Shown here piece after piece: positions 21,773-30,345 of a stretch of DNA of 48,498 nucleotides (position 1 is the stretch's first letter; every line of letters begins with the position of its first letter). The position numbers and the translations under genes were made by a program. Source of the stretch: a virus. The stretch is taken from positions 1 to 48,498 of IMG/VR virus record IMGVR_UViG_3300028394_000113; one strand, written 5' to 3'. The notes beneath the pieces were generated by a model. It saw only the letters and a list, made by a program, of their open reading frames with translations. It was not told the origin of the DNA and did no database searches.

Positions 21773-23837
21773 TCAGTACCCCGGCGGGATCATCACCAAG
21801 AACCCAGCGACTCCGACTGGGCCTTACGAAACAGGTGCGGCTCCCGGCATTTGGACTCTGACCCAACAAGCTGGTTATAAACAGCAAGGGGTATGGCCTA
21901 TTGCGGGAAATGCTGTGCCTTATATTGAAGATATGTTCCAAACTTATCTTTATACGGGTAATGGCACTACAAACACAATAACCAATGGCATTGATTTGTC
22001 TACGAAAGGTGGCTTGGTTTGGATGAAAAGCCGTAGTAACGCTTTTTATCATGGTCTTTATGACACAGTAAGGGGTACTGGAACAGGTACATCTCTTTAT
22101 TCAAATACAACTGAAGCACAAGGAACAAACTCTACAAACCAAAATTTAACTGCTTTTAACACTACTGGTTTTACGCTTGGTGCAACATCATCAACCAATG
22201 CAATTAACGGTAGTGGCGATTCACTTGTCTCATGGACATTCCGAGAGCAGCCTAAGTTTTTTGATGTTGTGACGTATACGGGGGATGGTGTTGCGGGTAG
22301 AACTGTTGCACATAATCTTGGTTCAACGCCGGGATGTATTATTGTCAAGAATACCAGTGCTTCTGGGGATTATTGGAATGTTTATCATAGAAGTCTTGGT
22401 GCAACTAAAGCCTTGTTCTTAAATGACACACAAGCCGCAGGAACATATGCTAATGTCTGGAACAACACAGAACCAACTTCTACAGTTTTTTCATTAGGCA
22501 CATCTGGAGAAGTAAATAGAAATGGAAATTCGTTTGTCGCCTACCTATTCGCCCATGACGCAGGAGGCTTTGGCCTGACGGGTACAGACAATGTGATTAG
22601 CTGTGGGACTTGGACTGGTAACACAACGGTAAATCTTGGATATGAACCACAATGGGTGCTAATTAAAAGAACGGACTCTACTAGCAATTGGTTTCTTTTA
22701 GACGTAATGCGTGGTTGGACAGCAGGGGGTATTTTAAACTTTCTATTGCCAAATTCTTCAGCGGCTGAATCTACAGATGCACAGCCATATTTGACCCTAA
22801 ACTCAACTGGTTTTGCCCCCGGTTCAGATACCTATTTTCAAACCGGAACATTTATCTACATAGCCATACGCCGTGGCCCGATGAAAGTGCCTACTACGGG
22901 TACGAGTGTGTTTGACCCAGAGGCGTACACTGGAAATAGCACGTCTGGGCGAGTGATTACAACAAGCAATCTTCCAGATTTAACAATTACAAAAGCCAGA
23001 CCCTCTGGATCTTATTGGCCTGTGTGGTTTGACCGACTGCGAGGTGGCGCTCAGATTTCCAGCAACAACACAGACGCTGAAACGGCGCAAGCTAGCAACT
23101 ATGCTGGTTACATTTCTGCCTATGGCAATTTAGGTTACACACTTACCAGCGGCAGTGGAGGACTTGGATCGTTAAACGATCCGCAAGCGTATATTGGCTA
23201 TGCGTTTAGCCGAGCCCCGTCGTTTTTTGATGAGGTTTGCTATACAGGTACGGGAAGTACAAGGACTGTGACGCATAACTTAGGCGTTACACCTGAGTTA
23301 GTAATAACAAAATCTAGGTCGCAAGCATTGGGTTGGGTAGTTTGGACTACTAGTTTAACAAGCACAAACTATTGGATTCGTCTTGATGACACAATGGCTC
23401 AAACAAATTCACCAACTGGGTATGGCGGAACTTTTTCAGCTAGTAATTACACCATTGCTAACGCAGGCCCATACAATGCATTAAATAATACTGGGTCAAC
23501 TTACGTTGCCTACCTCTTTGCAACTTGCGCTGGTGTTTCTAAGGTAGGTTCATACACAGGCAACGGTTCAACACAGACTATCAACTGTGGTTTTACGGGC
23601 GGAGCAAGGTTTGTACTTATCAAACGTACTGACTCAACTGGCGATTGGTACGTTTACGACACGGCCCGTGGCATGACGGTGTTGACAGACCCGTACTTGT
23701 GGTTAAACAGCGCAAACGCTGAAGTGGCTACGCTAGGCTCTGTGACCACCGTTGCTACGGGCTTTGCGCTTAACTCAACCATTTTGGCGGCTATCAACAC
23801 AAACGCGGCAAGTTATATTTTTCTCGCAATCGCATAA
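21765..23837 (+). CDS. Large adhesin with six about 105-residue repeats
   Basis: This 690-residue protein has an N-terminal segment with GIWTLTQQAGYKQQGVWPIA (about 27-47), followed by six repeats beginning near residues 57, 165, 276, 382, 487 and 591. Each starts with a '(Y/W)TG(N/D/T)G' strand and continues with a 'P..(V/L)I.K....W.V......' pattern (for example EPQWVLIKRTDSTSNWFLLD and PELVITKSRSQALGWVVWTT). I recall such units as the DUF7483-like repeats of aquatic phage structural proteins. Probably a long receptor-binding fibre of strung beta domains. Repeats 3 and 6 share IKRTDST..W and are closest to each other. Confidence 0.75.
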   Translation: MSNQYPGGIITKNPATPTGPYETGAAPGIWTLTQQAGYKQQGVWPIAGNAVPYIEDMFQTYLYTGNGTTNTITNGIDLSTKGGLVWMKSRSNAFYHGLYDTVRGTGTGTSLYSNTTEAQGTNSTNQNLTAFNTTGFTLGATSSTNAINGSGDSLVSWTFREQPKFFDVVTYTGDGVAGRTVAHNLGSTPGCIIVKNTSASGDYWNVYHRSLGATKALFLNDTQAAGTYANVWNNTEPTSTVFSLGTSGEVNRNGNSFVAYLFAHDAGGFGLTGTDNVISCGTWTGNTTVNLGYEPQWVLIKRTDSTSNWFLLDVMRGWTAGGILNFLLPNSSAAESTDAQPYLTLNSTGFAPGSDTYFQTGTFIYIAIRRGPMKVPTTGTSVFDPEAYTGNSTSGRVITTSNLPDLTITKARPSGSYWPVWFDRLRGGAQISSNNTDAETAQASNYAGYISAYGNLGYTLTSGSGGLGSLNDPQAYIGYAFSRAPSFFDEVCYTGTGSTRTVTHNLGVTPELVITKSRSQALGWVVWTTSLTSTNYWIRLDDTMAQTNSPTGYGGTFSASNYTIANAGPYNALNNTGSTYVAYLFATCAGVSKVGSYTGNGSTQTINCGFTGGARFVLIKRTDSTGDWYVYDTARGMTVLTDPYLWLNSANAEVATLGSVTTVATGFALNSTILAAINTNAASYIFLAIA

Positions 23838-23846
23838 GGAATCATC

Positions 23847-24329
23847 ATGCAAATCAGAATCAGAGAAACAGGCGCAGTTGTATTTGACAGCGAGTTTCGC
23901 ATCTACGCCCAAACACAGGGAGCCGTTTTTGGCACACCCTTGACCGAGGAGTTTATTAATCAGTACGGTGGCGACATTGTCTTTGAAGGCCCACAAGCTA
24001 CAGGCGGCACGGTCTATCAGTACAGCCAACGCTCTGGCGTAGAGCAGCTTGAAGGTAAGTGGTACACCAAGTACATCCTTGGCCCAGTGTTCACAGACGG
24101 AGAAACAACAGCCGTTGAGCAGGAAACTGCCTACAAAGCAATGAAAGACGCAGAGCAGGCTAAATCTATACGCAACTCACGTACAGAAAAGCTCAAAGAC
24201 AGCGACTGGACACAGATTGCCGACAGCACTGCTGATAAAGTGGCGTGGGCTACATACCGTCAAGCACTGCGCGACATCACGGCGCAAGCAGGTTTCCCTT
24301 GGACAATTGACTGGCCTGTCGTACCATAA
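23847..24329 (+). CDS. Tail assembly chaperone-like protein
   Basis: This 160-residue protein has a beta-rich N-terminal half and a C-terminal segment RNSRTEKLKDSDWTQIADS, then WATYRQALRDITAQAGFPW and TIDWPVVP. The R...L..SDWTQ....W..YRQ.LRD...Q.GFPW...WP pattern is the hallmark of the phage tail assembly chaperone group (Phage_tail_APC type), whose members sit next to tail-fibre genes and help fibre folding or attachment. It lies between two large fibre genes, which fits. AAGGA precedes the ATG. Confidence 0.78.
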   Translation: MQIRIRETGAVVFDSEFRIYAQTQGAVFGTPLTEEFINQYGGDIVFEGPQATGGTVYQYSQRSGVEQLEGKWYTKYILGPVFTDGETTAVEQETAYKAMKDAEQAKSIRNSRTEKLKDSDWTQIADSTADKVAWATYRQALRDITAQAGFPWTIDWPVVP

Positions 24330-24347
24330 CCCCCATAAGGATAAATC

Positions 24348-25841
24348 ATGAGCAGTACATATTCAAACAGCCTTCGGGTCGAGCTTATTGGCTCTGGCGA
24401 CCAAGCCGGTACATGGGGAACCACTACCGACAACAACTTTGCCTATATTTTTGATTCGGCAATTGCGGGGATTAACACGGTAACGGTTACCTCAGTAAAC
24501 CAAGCTCTGACGTATATAAACGGTCCAACGTCCACTGCGGCACTGAATCAGTCTATTTACGCCATTTTAAAATTTAACAGCGCGGCTGCGGCCTCTGCTA
24601 TCTACGCCCCGCCTGTATCTAAGCAATACATCATATGGAACAACAGCAGTTTTACAATCACCATTTACAACTCAACCGTTATTGGTAACACAACTGCTGC
24701 CGGTGCTGGGATTGCTATTGCAGCTGGCGGTAAGGTCATGGTTTGGTCAGATGGGACAGACTTCTATGATGTCCAAGCCCAAAGCTTTACCGGTGTATTG
24801 CTTGGAGCCAACGGCGGTACAGGTGTAGCAAACACAGGCAAAACAATCACGCTTGGTGGCAACCTAGTAACCTCCGGCGCGTTTGCAACAACACTTACAT
24901 CGACCGGCACAACAACAGTTACTTTACCCACTACGGGTACATTGGCTACATTGGCTGGCACAGAAACGCTAACCAATAAAACAATCAACGGGGCAAGTAA
25001 CACAATTACCAATGTCAGTTTGGCATCGGGCGTGACAGGAACGCTTCCTGTTGCCAATGGTGGTACGGGAACCACTTCTCCTAGCATTGTTGCAGGATCA
25101 AATATCACAGTAAGCGGCACGTGGCCCAATCAAACCATAAACTCTACAGCTAGTGGTGGTGGCGGTACTGTTACTTCTGTTAGTGGTACAGGTTCAGCTA
25201 ATGGGTTTTCTTTAAGCGGTACTGTAACTTCAACAGGTAATTTAACATTAAGCGGTTCACTTAGTAGTATTACCCAGAATGTAGGTATAACGGATGGAGT
25301 TGGAATATATACTGGAGGTGCAACTGGCTTTATATTTGGAAACAGTAGTCAAGGTTATCCCAACGCTGTTATTCCTCCAAGTCCCGCTACTTACACTCTT
25401 GGTCGAAGTGGGCAGACTTGGTCAACAATTTATATTCAAACCGCTGCGGTTGTTGGTTCTGATGAACGAGATAAAATTGTCCTTGGCCCAACTCTTGGAT
25501 TAGAGTTTATTACTCGGTTAGAGCCGGTACAGTACAAATTAAAAGTTGGTGGGTATGATGTAAAAGTTATTCCAGATACTAACCCTCCAGAATTCGATAA
25601 CACCCCAATTCCGGGACGTCGTATTCACTATGGAATGTTGGCCCAACAAGTTAAATCCGTTATTGACGAGTTACAACTTCCAGATTTTGGGGGTTGGGTT
25701 TCTAAAACCCCCGCAGACCCCGAAGCAGAGCAGGCATTACGGTACGAGGAATTTATTGCTCCTATGATTAAATCAATTCAAGAACTTAAAGCACTGGTTG
25801 ACGCACAAGCAGCGCGTATCGCCATACTTGAGTCTAGATAA
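24348..25841 (+). CDS. Tail fibre with C-terminal S74 self-cleaving chaperone
   Basis: This 497-residue protein has an N-terminal attachment region (about 1-150, starting MSSTYSNSLRVELIGSGDQA), a Thr/Gly-rich fibrous shaft with ASGVTGTLPVANGGTGTTSP (about 225-245), and a C-terminal intramolecular chaperone of the peptidase S74 type. The catalytic pair is visible as S371 and K376 in SDERDK, followed by LEFITRLEPVQYKLK, HYGMLAQQVKSVI and a C-terminal coiled coil (IKSIQELKALVDAQAARIAI). In this family the chaperone trimerises the fibre and then cuts itself off at the Ser. The mature fibre would end near residue 370. Confidence 0.85.
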   Translation: MSSTYSNSLRVELIGSGDQAGTWGTTTDNNFAYIFDSAIAGINTVTVTSVNQALTYINGPTSTAALNQSIYAILKFNSAAAASAIYAPPVSKQYIIWNNSSFTITIYNSTVIGNTTAAGAGIAIAAGGKVMVWSDGTDFYDVQAQSFTGVLLGANGGTGVANTGKTITLGGNLVTSGAFATTLTSTGTTTVTLPTTGTLATLAGTETLTNKTINGASNTITNVSLASGVTGTLPVANGGTGTTSPSIVAGSNITVSGTWPNQTINSTASGGGGTVTSVSGTGSANGFSLSGTVTSTGNLTLSGSLSSITQNVGITDGVGIYTGGATGFIFGNSSQGYPNAVIPPSPATYTLGRSGQTWSTIYIQTAAVVGSDERDKIVLGPTLGLEFITRLEPVQYKLKVGGYDVKVIPDTNPPEFDNTPIPGRRIHYGMLAQQVKSVIDELQLPDFGGWVSKTPADPEAEQALRYEEFIAPMIKSIQELKALVDAQAARIAILESR

Positions 25842-25846
25842 AACAT

Positions 25847-26515
25847 GTGGATCCTCTCAGCATCCTCTTTGCCGCTAACGCTTGCGTTGCTGCTATCAAG
25901 CAGGGGTGTAAGCTTTACAAAGACGCTAAAACGTCTTTCATGGAGATCAAGAAGACTGTCGATGAGGTTGCATCAGATGTCAAAGCAGTCAGAGGATTCT
26001 GGGCAAAGCTCTTCGGAACAGCGCCCACCACAAGCTCCAAGCCTGTGGCGAAAAAGAAGGAAGCCTACGTTGCCGTTGACGAAACCCAAGTCATGGCAGA
26101 CATTGTTGTCCAACTTTCGACGTTCTTTAAGTTGCAAGAACAACTTGCTGACCACATAAGGGAAGAGGAAGAGAAGAGCAGAACTGTCTACGACCCCGAT
26201 GCTAACTTAATGGAAGCCGCCCTGAAGCGGGTGATGGCTCAAGACCAGATGGCGCTGTTGGAGACGGAGATCAGAGAGGCGATGGTGTACGGCGCTCCAA
26301 AAGAGATGGGGGCTTTGTATTCCAAAGTGTTTGATATGCGGGATGTCATCAAGATCGAGCAGGACAGGGCAAGGAAGAAACGGGATGATGAGTCATGGCA
26401 ACGCAAAGAGGAGGAGCGGCTCCTAAAAGAAAGGCAGGCGTATCTGCTGGCGACTATCCTATTCCTCCTATATATGTGGTTGCTCCTCGGCCTCTTAAGC
26501 AGGATTGGGAAATAG
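25847..26515 (+). CDS. Coiled-coil protein with C-terminal membrane helix (lysis block)
   Basis: The 222-residue product reads from a GTG 5 nt after the fibre stop; the ATG two bases earlier opens a different frame that I reject. It has an N-terminal hydrophobic helix with two Cys (DPLSILFAANACVAAIKQGC), a charged coiled coil (about 85-200, KIEQDRARKKRDDESWQRKE) and a C-terminal membrane helix (about 200-217, LATILFLLYMWLLLGLL). The last 121 nt overlap the next gene in another frame. Position before holin and endolysin suggests a membrane-acting lysis protein or a spanin-like role, unproven. Confidence 0.7.
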   Translation: MDPLSILFAANACVAAIKQGCKLYKDAKTSFMEIKKTVDEVASDVKAVRGFWAKLFGTAPTTSSKPVAKKKEAYVAVDETQVMADIVVQLSTFFKLQEQLADHIREEEEKSRTVYDPDANLMEAALKRVMAQDQMALLETEIREAMVYGAPKEMGALYSKVFDMRDVIKIEQDRARKKRDDESWQRKEEERLLKERQAYLLATILFLLYMWLLLGLLSRIGK

Positions 26516-26700
26516 TCATGGGTTGGATTGCCGCTTGTTTGCTTATAGTAGCGCTGTTACCTCTCCTTGGGATGTTGTATCTGGATGTGCTAGAAACAAA
26601 GCACGAAGCCAAGATTCAGATTGAAAAGATGGAAAAACTGCGTAGAGAAATTGAAAAGGAAAAACGAGATGATTCCAATAGTCGCATCCCTCCTAGGTAG
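26395..26700 (+). CDS. Small membrane protein with coiled coil, spanin-like
   Basis: This 101-residue protein has a basic, Pro-rich start (GDYPIPPIYVVAPRPLKQDW, 19-38), a membrane helix at about 42-63 (MGWIAACLLIVALLPLLGML) and a charged coiled coil at 64-91 (KIQIEKMEKLRREIEKEKR). This order is like the inner-membrane spanin (Rz) of other phages, but no Rz1 lipoprotein is evident. The first 121 nt lie inside the previous gene. An ATG at 26518, right after the upstream stop and with GGGA upstream, is an alternative start giving 60 residues. I keep the longer form because I recall the PLKQDW segment in related proteins. Confidence 0.6.
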   Translation: MATQRGGAAPKRKAGVSAGDYPIPPIYVVAPRPLKQDWEIVMGWIAACLLIVALLPLLGMLYLDVLETKHEAKIQIEKMEKLRREIEKEKRDDSNSRIPPR

Positions 26701-27178
26701 CCTTGCCCAAAACGGCCTTACGCTGCTGTCGTCTGCTATCCAAGCCAAGGGCAAAGAGGTGGTTGAGAACACACTTGGCGTGAAAATCCCCGACAACCCA
26801 ACCGCAGAAGATGTCAGTAATCTGCGCCAGCTTCAGTTTGAGCATGAGGAAAAGCTCCTTGAATTGGGTATTGAGAAAGCCAAGCTAGAGTTAGCTGAAC
26901 TTGATCTATTGGCAAAAGCTGCACAAAACGATGCCGACAACATTACCGACCGCTGGGAATCGGACATGGCTTCTGACTCTTGGTTGTCTAAGAACATCCG
27001 ACCCATGAGCTTGATTGCTATCTTTTCTGGCTATTTCCTGTTTGCCATGATGTCAGCTTTTGGGTACAACGCTAATGAGTCCTACGTCACTTTATTGGGT
27101 AACTGGGGAATGCTGATTATGGGTGCTTACTTTGGCGGCAGGACTGTTGAGAAACTTGCAGAAATGAGGAAGAAATGA
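26669..27178 (+). CDS. Holin of the 3-TM superfamily type
   Basis: This 169-residue protein starts at the ATG behind AAGGA (an earlier in-frame opening at 26621 lacks support). Its N-terminus (MIPIVASLLGSLAQNGLTLL) is a weakly hydrophobic helix, 50-95 is a charged helix (HEEKLLELGIEKAKLELAEL), and two clear membrane helices follow near 113-133 and 140-158 after the SWLSKNIRPMS segment. This layout, with SWLSKN before the helices, matches the holin group also seen in gene transfer agents. It would permeabilise the inner membrane and release the endolysin encoded just downstream, with which it overlaps by 4 nt. Confidence 0.8.
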   Translation: MIPIVASLLGSLAQNGLTLLSSAIQAKGKEVVENTLGVKIPDNPTAEDVSNLRQLQFEHEEKLLELGIEKAKLELAELDLLAKAAQNDADNITDRWESDMASDSWLSKNIRPMSLIAIFSGYFLFAMMSAFGYNANESYVTLLGNWGMLIMGAYFGGRTVEKLAEMRKK

Positions 27179-27516
27179 GCCTTAACACTGAACAAGCTGC
27201 ATTTTTGCTGGACATGTGTAAGCTAATCCAGTACGCTACAGACCAAGGGTTTGTGGTGACCGGCGGGGAACTGGCCCGTACACCCGAACAACAAGCCATT
27301 TATTTTAAGACGGGGCGTTCCAAGACCATGAATTCCATCCATCTAAAACGGTGCGCCATAGATTTGAATTTTTTCAAGGATGGAAAGATCATTTGGGATA
27401 AAGCAATCCTTGCTCCACTAGGTGCGTATTGGGAGTCCCTGTATCACAAGAACCGCTGGGGCGGCAACTTTAAGTCTTTGGTGGATTGCCCTCATTTTGA
27501 GCGTAATGTAGGTTAA
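27175..27516 (+). CDS. Endolysin, M15-family peptidoglycan peptidase
   Basis: This 113-residue protein is a compact zinc peptidase of the L-alanyl-D-glutamate or D-Ala-D-Ala type that cuts the cell-wall peptide. Zinc ligands are H56 and D63 in SIHLKRCAIDL and H107 in DCPHFE, the standard HxxxxxxD...H set. The N-terminal helix and GELARTPEQQAIYF follow the family pattern. No signal peptide or wall-binding domain is present, so it would need the holin encoded just upstream. ATGA overlap with the holin gene indicates coupled translation. Confidence 0.88.
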   Translation: MSLNTEQAAFLLDMCKLIQYATDQGFVVTGGELARTPEQQAIYFKTGRSKTMNSIHLKRCAIDLNFFKDGKIIWDKAILAPLGAYWESLYHKNRWGGNFKSLVDCPHFERNVG

Positions 27517-27518
27517 AG

Positions 27519-29972
27519 ATGCCCTTACAAAAATTGCAATTCAGACCCGGTGTAAACAGAGAAAGCACCACGTATGCCAATGAGGGCGGGTATTACGCAT
27601 CCAACAAAATTCGGTTTCGTTCTGGTCAACCAGAAAAAATTGGCGGTTGGGCAGCTGATATTGGAACAAATAATTCTGCCTTAAAACCAACTACGGGAAA
27701 GATTTGGGGTGTCTGTCGTGCGTTGTGGAACTGGCTTAACCTGTCAGGTTACAACTTGTTGGCTCTTGGTACAAATTTAAAATATTACATTCAAAACGGT
27801 ACAAACGGTCCATACTTTGACGTAACGCCAATACGTACAACCACTTCAGCAGGGGAAGTTACCTTTGCCGCCTCTACTGGCTCAACAACAATTACCGTTA
27901 CCGACGCAGGTCATGGCGCGCAAACTGGCGACTTTGTAACTTTTAGCGGCGCTATTGCTCTAAGCACTCAAACATATACAGCAAATGCGGGTACAGATAA
28001 AATTACTTTTACCACAGCGCTTGCAAATGGGACAACACTACAGTTATTTACAACAAGTGCAGCGCCAGCGGGTCTGGCAACCGGCACTACCTATTACGTT
28101 GTTAACAGCGATACGCCAACAGCCTCTTGTAAGCTTTCACTAACCTCTGGCGGCGTTGCAATTGACATAACTGGAACGGGTACAGGCACTCAAACTTTTG
28201 CGCTTACGACAGGGATAACAGCCACCATACTTAACGCTGAGTTTCAAATTACATATCTATCAAGCAATACATACTCTATAACATCTCTAGTTGCAGCTAC
28301 TGCAAACGACTCAGGCAATGGCGGAGCGTCCGTAATTGGCACTTATCAGATCACAACAGGTAACGCAACTTTTACTCAGAACGTAGGTTGGGGCGCTGGT
28401 ACTTGGGGCGGTATTGTTGTGGGTACAGCTACCACTGCGGTATCGGGCGGCACGCTGTCAAACTCCAATACTACGGTAACCGTAACTTCAACAACTGGGT
28501 TTTCTACGCCAACTGGCACTCTGTTGATTGACCAAGAGACAATTACCTACACTGGTACAACAGGCACAACATTTACAGGGTGTACTCGCGGAGTCAACGG
28601 CGCGGGTTCCGGCGCGGCTGCTACTCATACAAACGGTACAGCAGTTGTTCAGTCAACCACATTTACTGGTTGGGGCGCTGCGGCTCCTGCTGGTCAAGGT
28701 ATTGGTCAACAGCTTCGTACATGGAGCCAGTCAAACTTTGGCGAGGACTTAATCTTTAACCCCCGTGGCGGTGCGCTGTATTACTGGGCAGTTAATTCTA
28801 CTAACCCAACGATTTTTGATAGGGGTACTATCCTCACTACCGGCGATACTCCAGATATTTGTAACTTTGTCATGGTGTCGGATGCCTCACGTTTTGTTAT
28901 CTGCTTTGGTGTAAACGACTATGGCTCCGCCGTACAAAACCCTATGTTGGTGCGCTGGTCAGACCAAGAAGACTTTACGCAGTGGACACCATCTATTACT
29001 AACCAAGCAGGCAGCTACACACTTAGTCACGGCTCACAAATTGTCACCGCTATACAAACTCGCCAAGAAATCTTGGTGTTGACTGACTCTGCCGTTTACT
29101 CCATGCAGTACCTTGGCCCACCGTATGTATGGGGATTCCAAATTCTTGGCGACAACATATCTATTGTTGGGCCAAATGGAGCAGCAACCGCTAACAACAT
29201 AACATACTGGATGGGTACAGACAAGTTCTATATGTACTCTGGTCGCGTTCAAACGCTTCCATGTACTTTGCGTGAGTATGTTTACAACGACATAAACTTA
29301 AACCAATCCTTTCAGTTTATGGCTGGTACTAACGAGGGCTACAGCGAAGTATGGTGGCAGTATTGCTCTGCCACCTCCGACGTAATTGACCGATATGTTA
29401 TATACAACCACCTGGATAACGTCTGGTACTATGGCGACTGGGCTAATTACACCGGCACGGCCTACCAAGGGCGCACTGCATGGTTGGATAGCGCTTTACG
29501 TGCAAATCCAATGGCAGTTACATACGGCGTAGCTGGCGGCAGTACAAACGCACTACTTGTGTACCATGAAAATGGGGTAGACGACGGTACAGTCAATCCA
29601 TCGAATCCTATTGTGGCGCAGGTAACCTCATCTGATTTTGACATTGGGGACGGGCACAACTTTGGTTTTGTGTGGAGGTTAATTCCTGACTTGACCTTTG
29701 ACGGATCAGAAGTAAATCAACCAGTAGCCATGTTCACGGTGCTTCCCCGTACCAACCCCGGTGCGCCATATGGTGACTCAAACAACCCAGATGTTGTGAG
29801 TGCGCAGAACTATCAAAACACCAGAACCTATGCCGTCCAAGAGTTTACCCAACAGGTGTATGTCAGAATTCGCGGTCGTCAGATGGCGTTTAAGGTAAGT
29901 TCAGATGAGATTGGCGTTCAGTGGCAGTTGGGCGTACCACGGATTGACATTAAACCTGATGGTAGGAGATAA
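27519..29972 (+). CDS. Tail nozzle / tubular B-like protein with beta inserts
   Basis: The 817-residue product opens with LQKLQFRPGVNRESTTYANE, a start I recall from podovirus tail-tube (nozzle) or DNA-stabilisation proteins, and closes with VRIRGRQMAFKVSSDEIGVQ and WQLGVPRIDIKPDGRR. Trp/Tyr-rich repeats in 385-700 (for example FVICFGVNDYGSAVQ and YNHLDNVWYYGDW) suggest a beta-propeller platform. Residues about 115-285 are Thr-rich beta insertions, and about 306-378 repeats the insert module seen in the 314-residue connector (TTVTVTSTTGF...IDQETITYTG...FTGCTRG). It should form the lower tail. Confidence 0.78.
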   Translation: MPLQKLQFRPGVNRESTTYANEGGYYASNKIRFRSGQPEKIGGWAADIGTNNSALKPTTGKIWGVCRALWNWLNLSGYNLLALGTNLKYYIQNGTNGPYFDVTPIRTTTSAGEVTFAASTGSTTITVTDAGHGAQTGDFVTFSGAIALSTQTYTANAGTDKITFTTALANGTTLQLFTTSAAPAGLATGTTYYVVNSDTPTASCKLSLTSGGVAIDITGTGTGTQTFALTTGITATILNAEFQITYLSSNTYSITSLVAATANDSGNGGASVIGTYQITTGNATFTQNVGWGAGTWGGIVVGTATTAVSGGTLSNSNTTVTVTSTTGFSTPTGTLLIDQETITYTGTTGTTFTGCTRGVNGAGSGAAATHTNGTAVVQSTTFTGWGAAAPAGQGIGQQLRTWSQSNFGEDLIFNPRGGALYYWAVNSTNPTIFDRGTILTTGDTPDICNFVMVSDASRFVICFGVNDYGSAVQNPMLVRWSDQEDFTQWTPSITNQAGSYTLSHGSQIVTAIQTRQEILVLTDSAVYSMQYLGPPYVWGFQILGDNISIVGPNGAATANNITYWMGTDKFYMYSGRVQTLPCTLREYVYNDINLNQSFQFMAGTNEGYSEVWWQYCSATSDVIDRYVIYNHLDNVWYYGDWANYTGTAYQGRTAWLDSALRANPMAVTYGVAGGSTNALLVYHENGVDDGTVNPSNPIVAQVTSSDFDIGDGHNFGFVWRLIPDLTFDGSEVNQPVAMFTVLPRTNPGAPYGDSNNPDVVSAQNYQNTRTYAVQEFTQQVYVRIRGRQMAFKVSSDEIGVQWQLGVPRIDIKPDGRR

Positions 29973-29974
29973 GC

Positions 29975-30289
29975 GTGGGTTTAAAAAACGTAGTCCAGCC
30001 ACGCTTACCAGCAGCCCCAAATGAGTATGACCGGCAATACATGGAGCAGCTCATTAGCATTCTGCGCTTGTATTTTGCACAGCTTGACAACGCTTCTCCC
30101 GCCGTGTTTGCCTCTCAGAACGTAGGTACTACCGACGTTGTTACTGCACTGACTTGTGCACAACCCAACTTCAACACTCCGGGCCTGTTTGTGGTTAGCC
30201 TGCCAACCCAAGCCGATCTTGCCAACCTTCGCGCAGGCGACATCTACTACGACACCACTGCCGCCAATGTTTTGAAGATCAAAGTGTAG
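29975..30289 (+). CDS. Small tail protein downstream of nozzle gene
   Basis: This 104-residue protein reads from a GTG behind TAGGAG and begins VGLKNVVQPRLPAAPNEYDR, then QYMEQLISILRLYFAQLDN. The P..P.EY...Y...L...L..Y..QLD start is one I recall from small virion proteins of aquatic phages encoded near the tail genes. The C-terminal half is a small beta segment (TQADLANLRAGDIYYDTTAA), reminiscent of tail-fibre tip inserts. It probably completes the tail. It is the last gene before a promoter-like gap. Confidence 0.65.
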   Translation: MGLKNVVQPRLPAAPNEYDRQYMEQLISILRLYFAQLDNASPAVFASQNVGTTDVVTALTCAQPNFNTPGLFVVSLPTQADLANLRAGDIYYDTTAANVLKIKV

Positions 30290-30318
30290 TTGTCCAGAAA
30301 CACTCAACATGATACGAT
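30290..30318 (+). promoter_or_regulatory. Promoter for the ejection-protein block
   Basis: TTGTCC (30290-30295) and TACGAT (30313-30318) are separated by 17 nt, with TG at 30310-30311 in the extended -10 position. Each hexamer matches consensus at four of six bases. It lies in the 56-nt gap between the small tail gene and the first ejection-protein gene; the start would be near 30325. Confidence 0.5.
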
Positions 30319-30345
30319 CAACCACCCCTATATAAAGAGGCAAAA

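Noticed and set aside
25845-26159. ATG at 25845 opening a 104-residue frame
   Set aside because: The product is a Ser/Arg/Leu-rich mixture. The GTG two bases on gives a 222-residue protein with coherent helices and a membrane segment.
30319-30345. CCCCTATATAAAGAGG before the 563-residue gene as an operator
   Set aside because: The palindrome is imperfect and mostly A/T in the centre. It is not above what chance would give next to a ribosome site.
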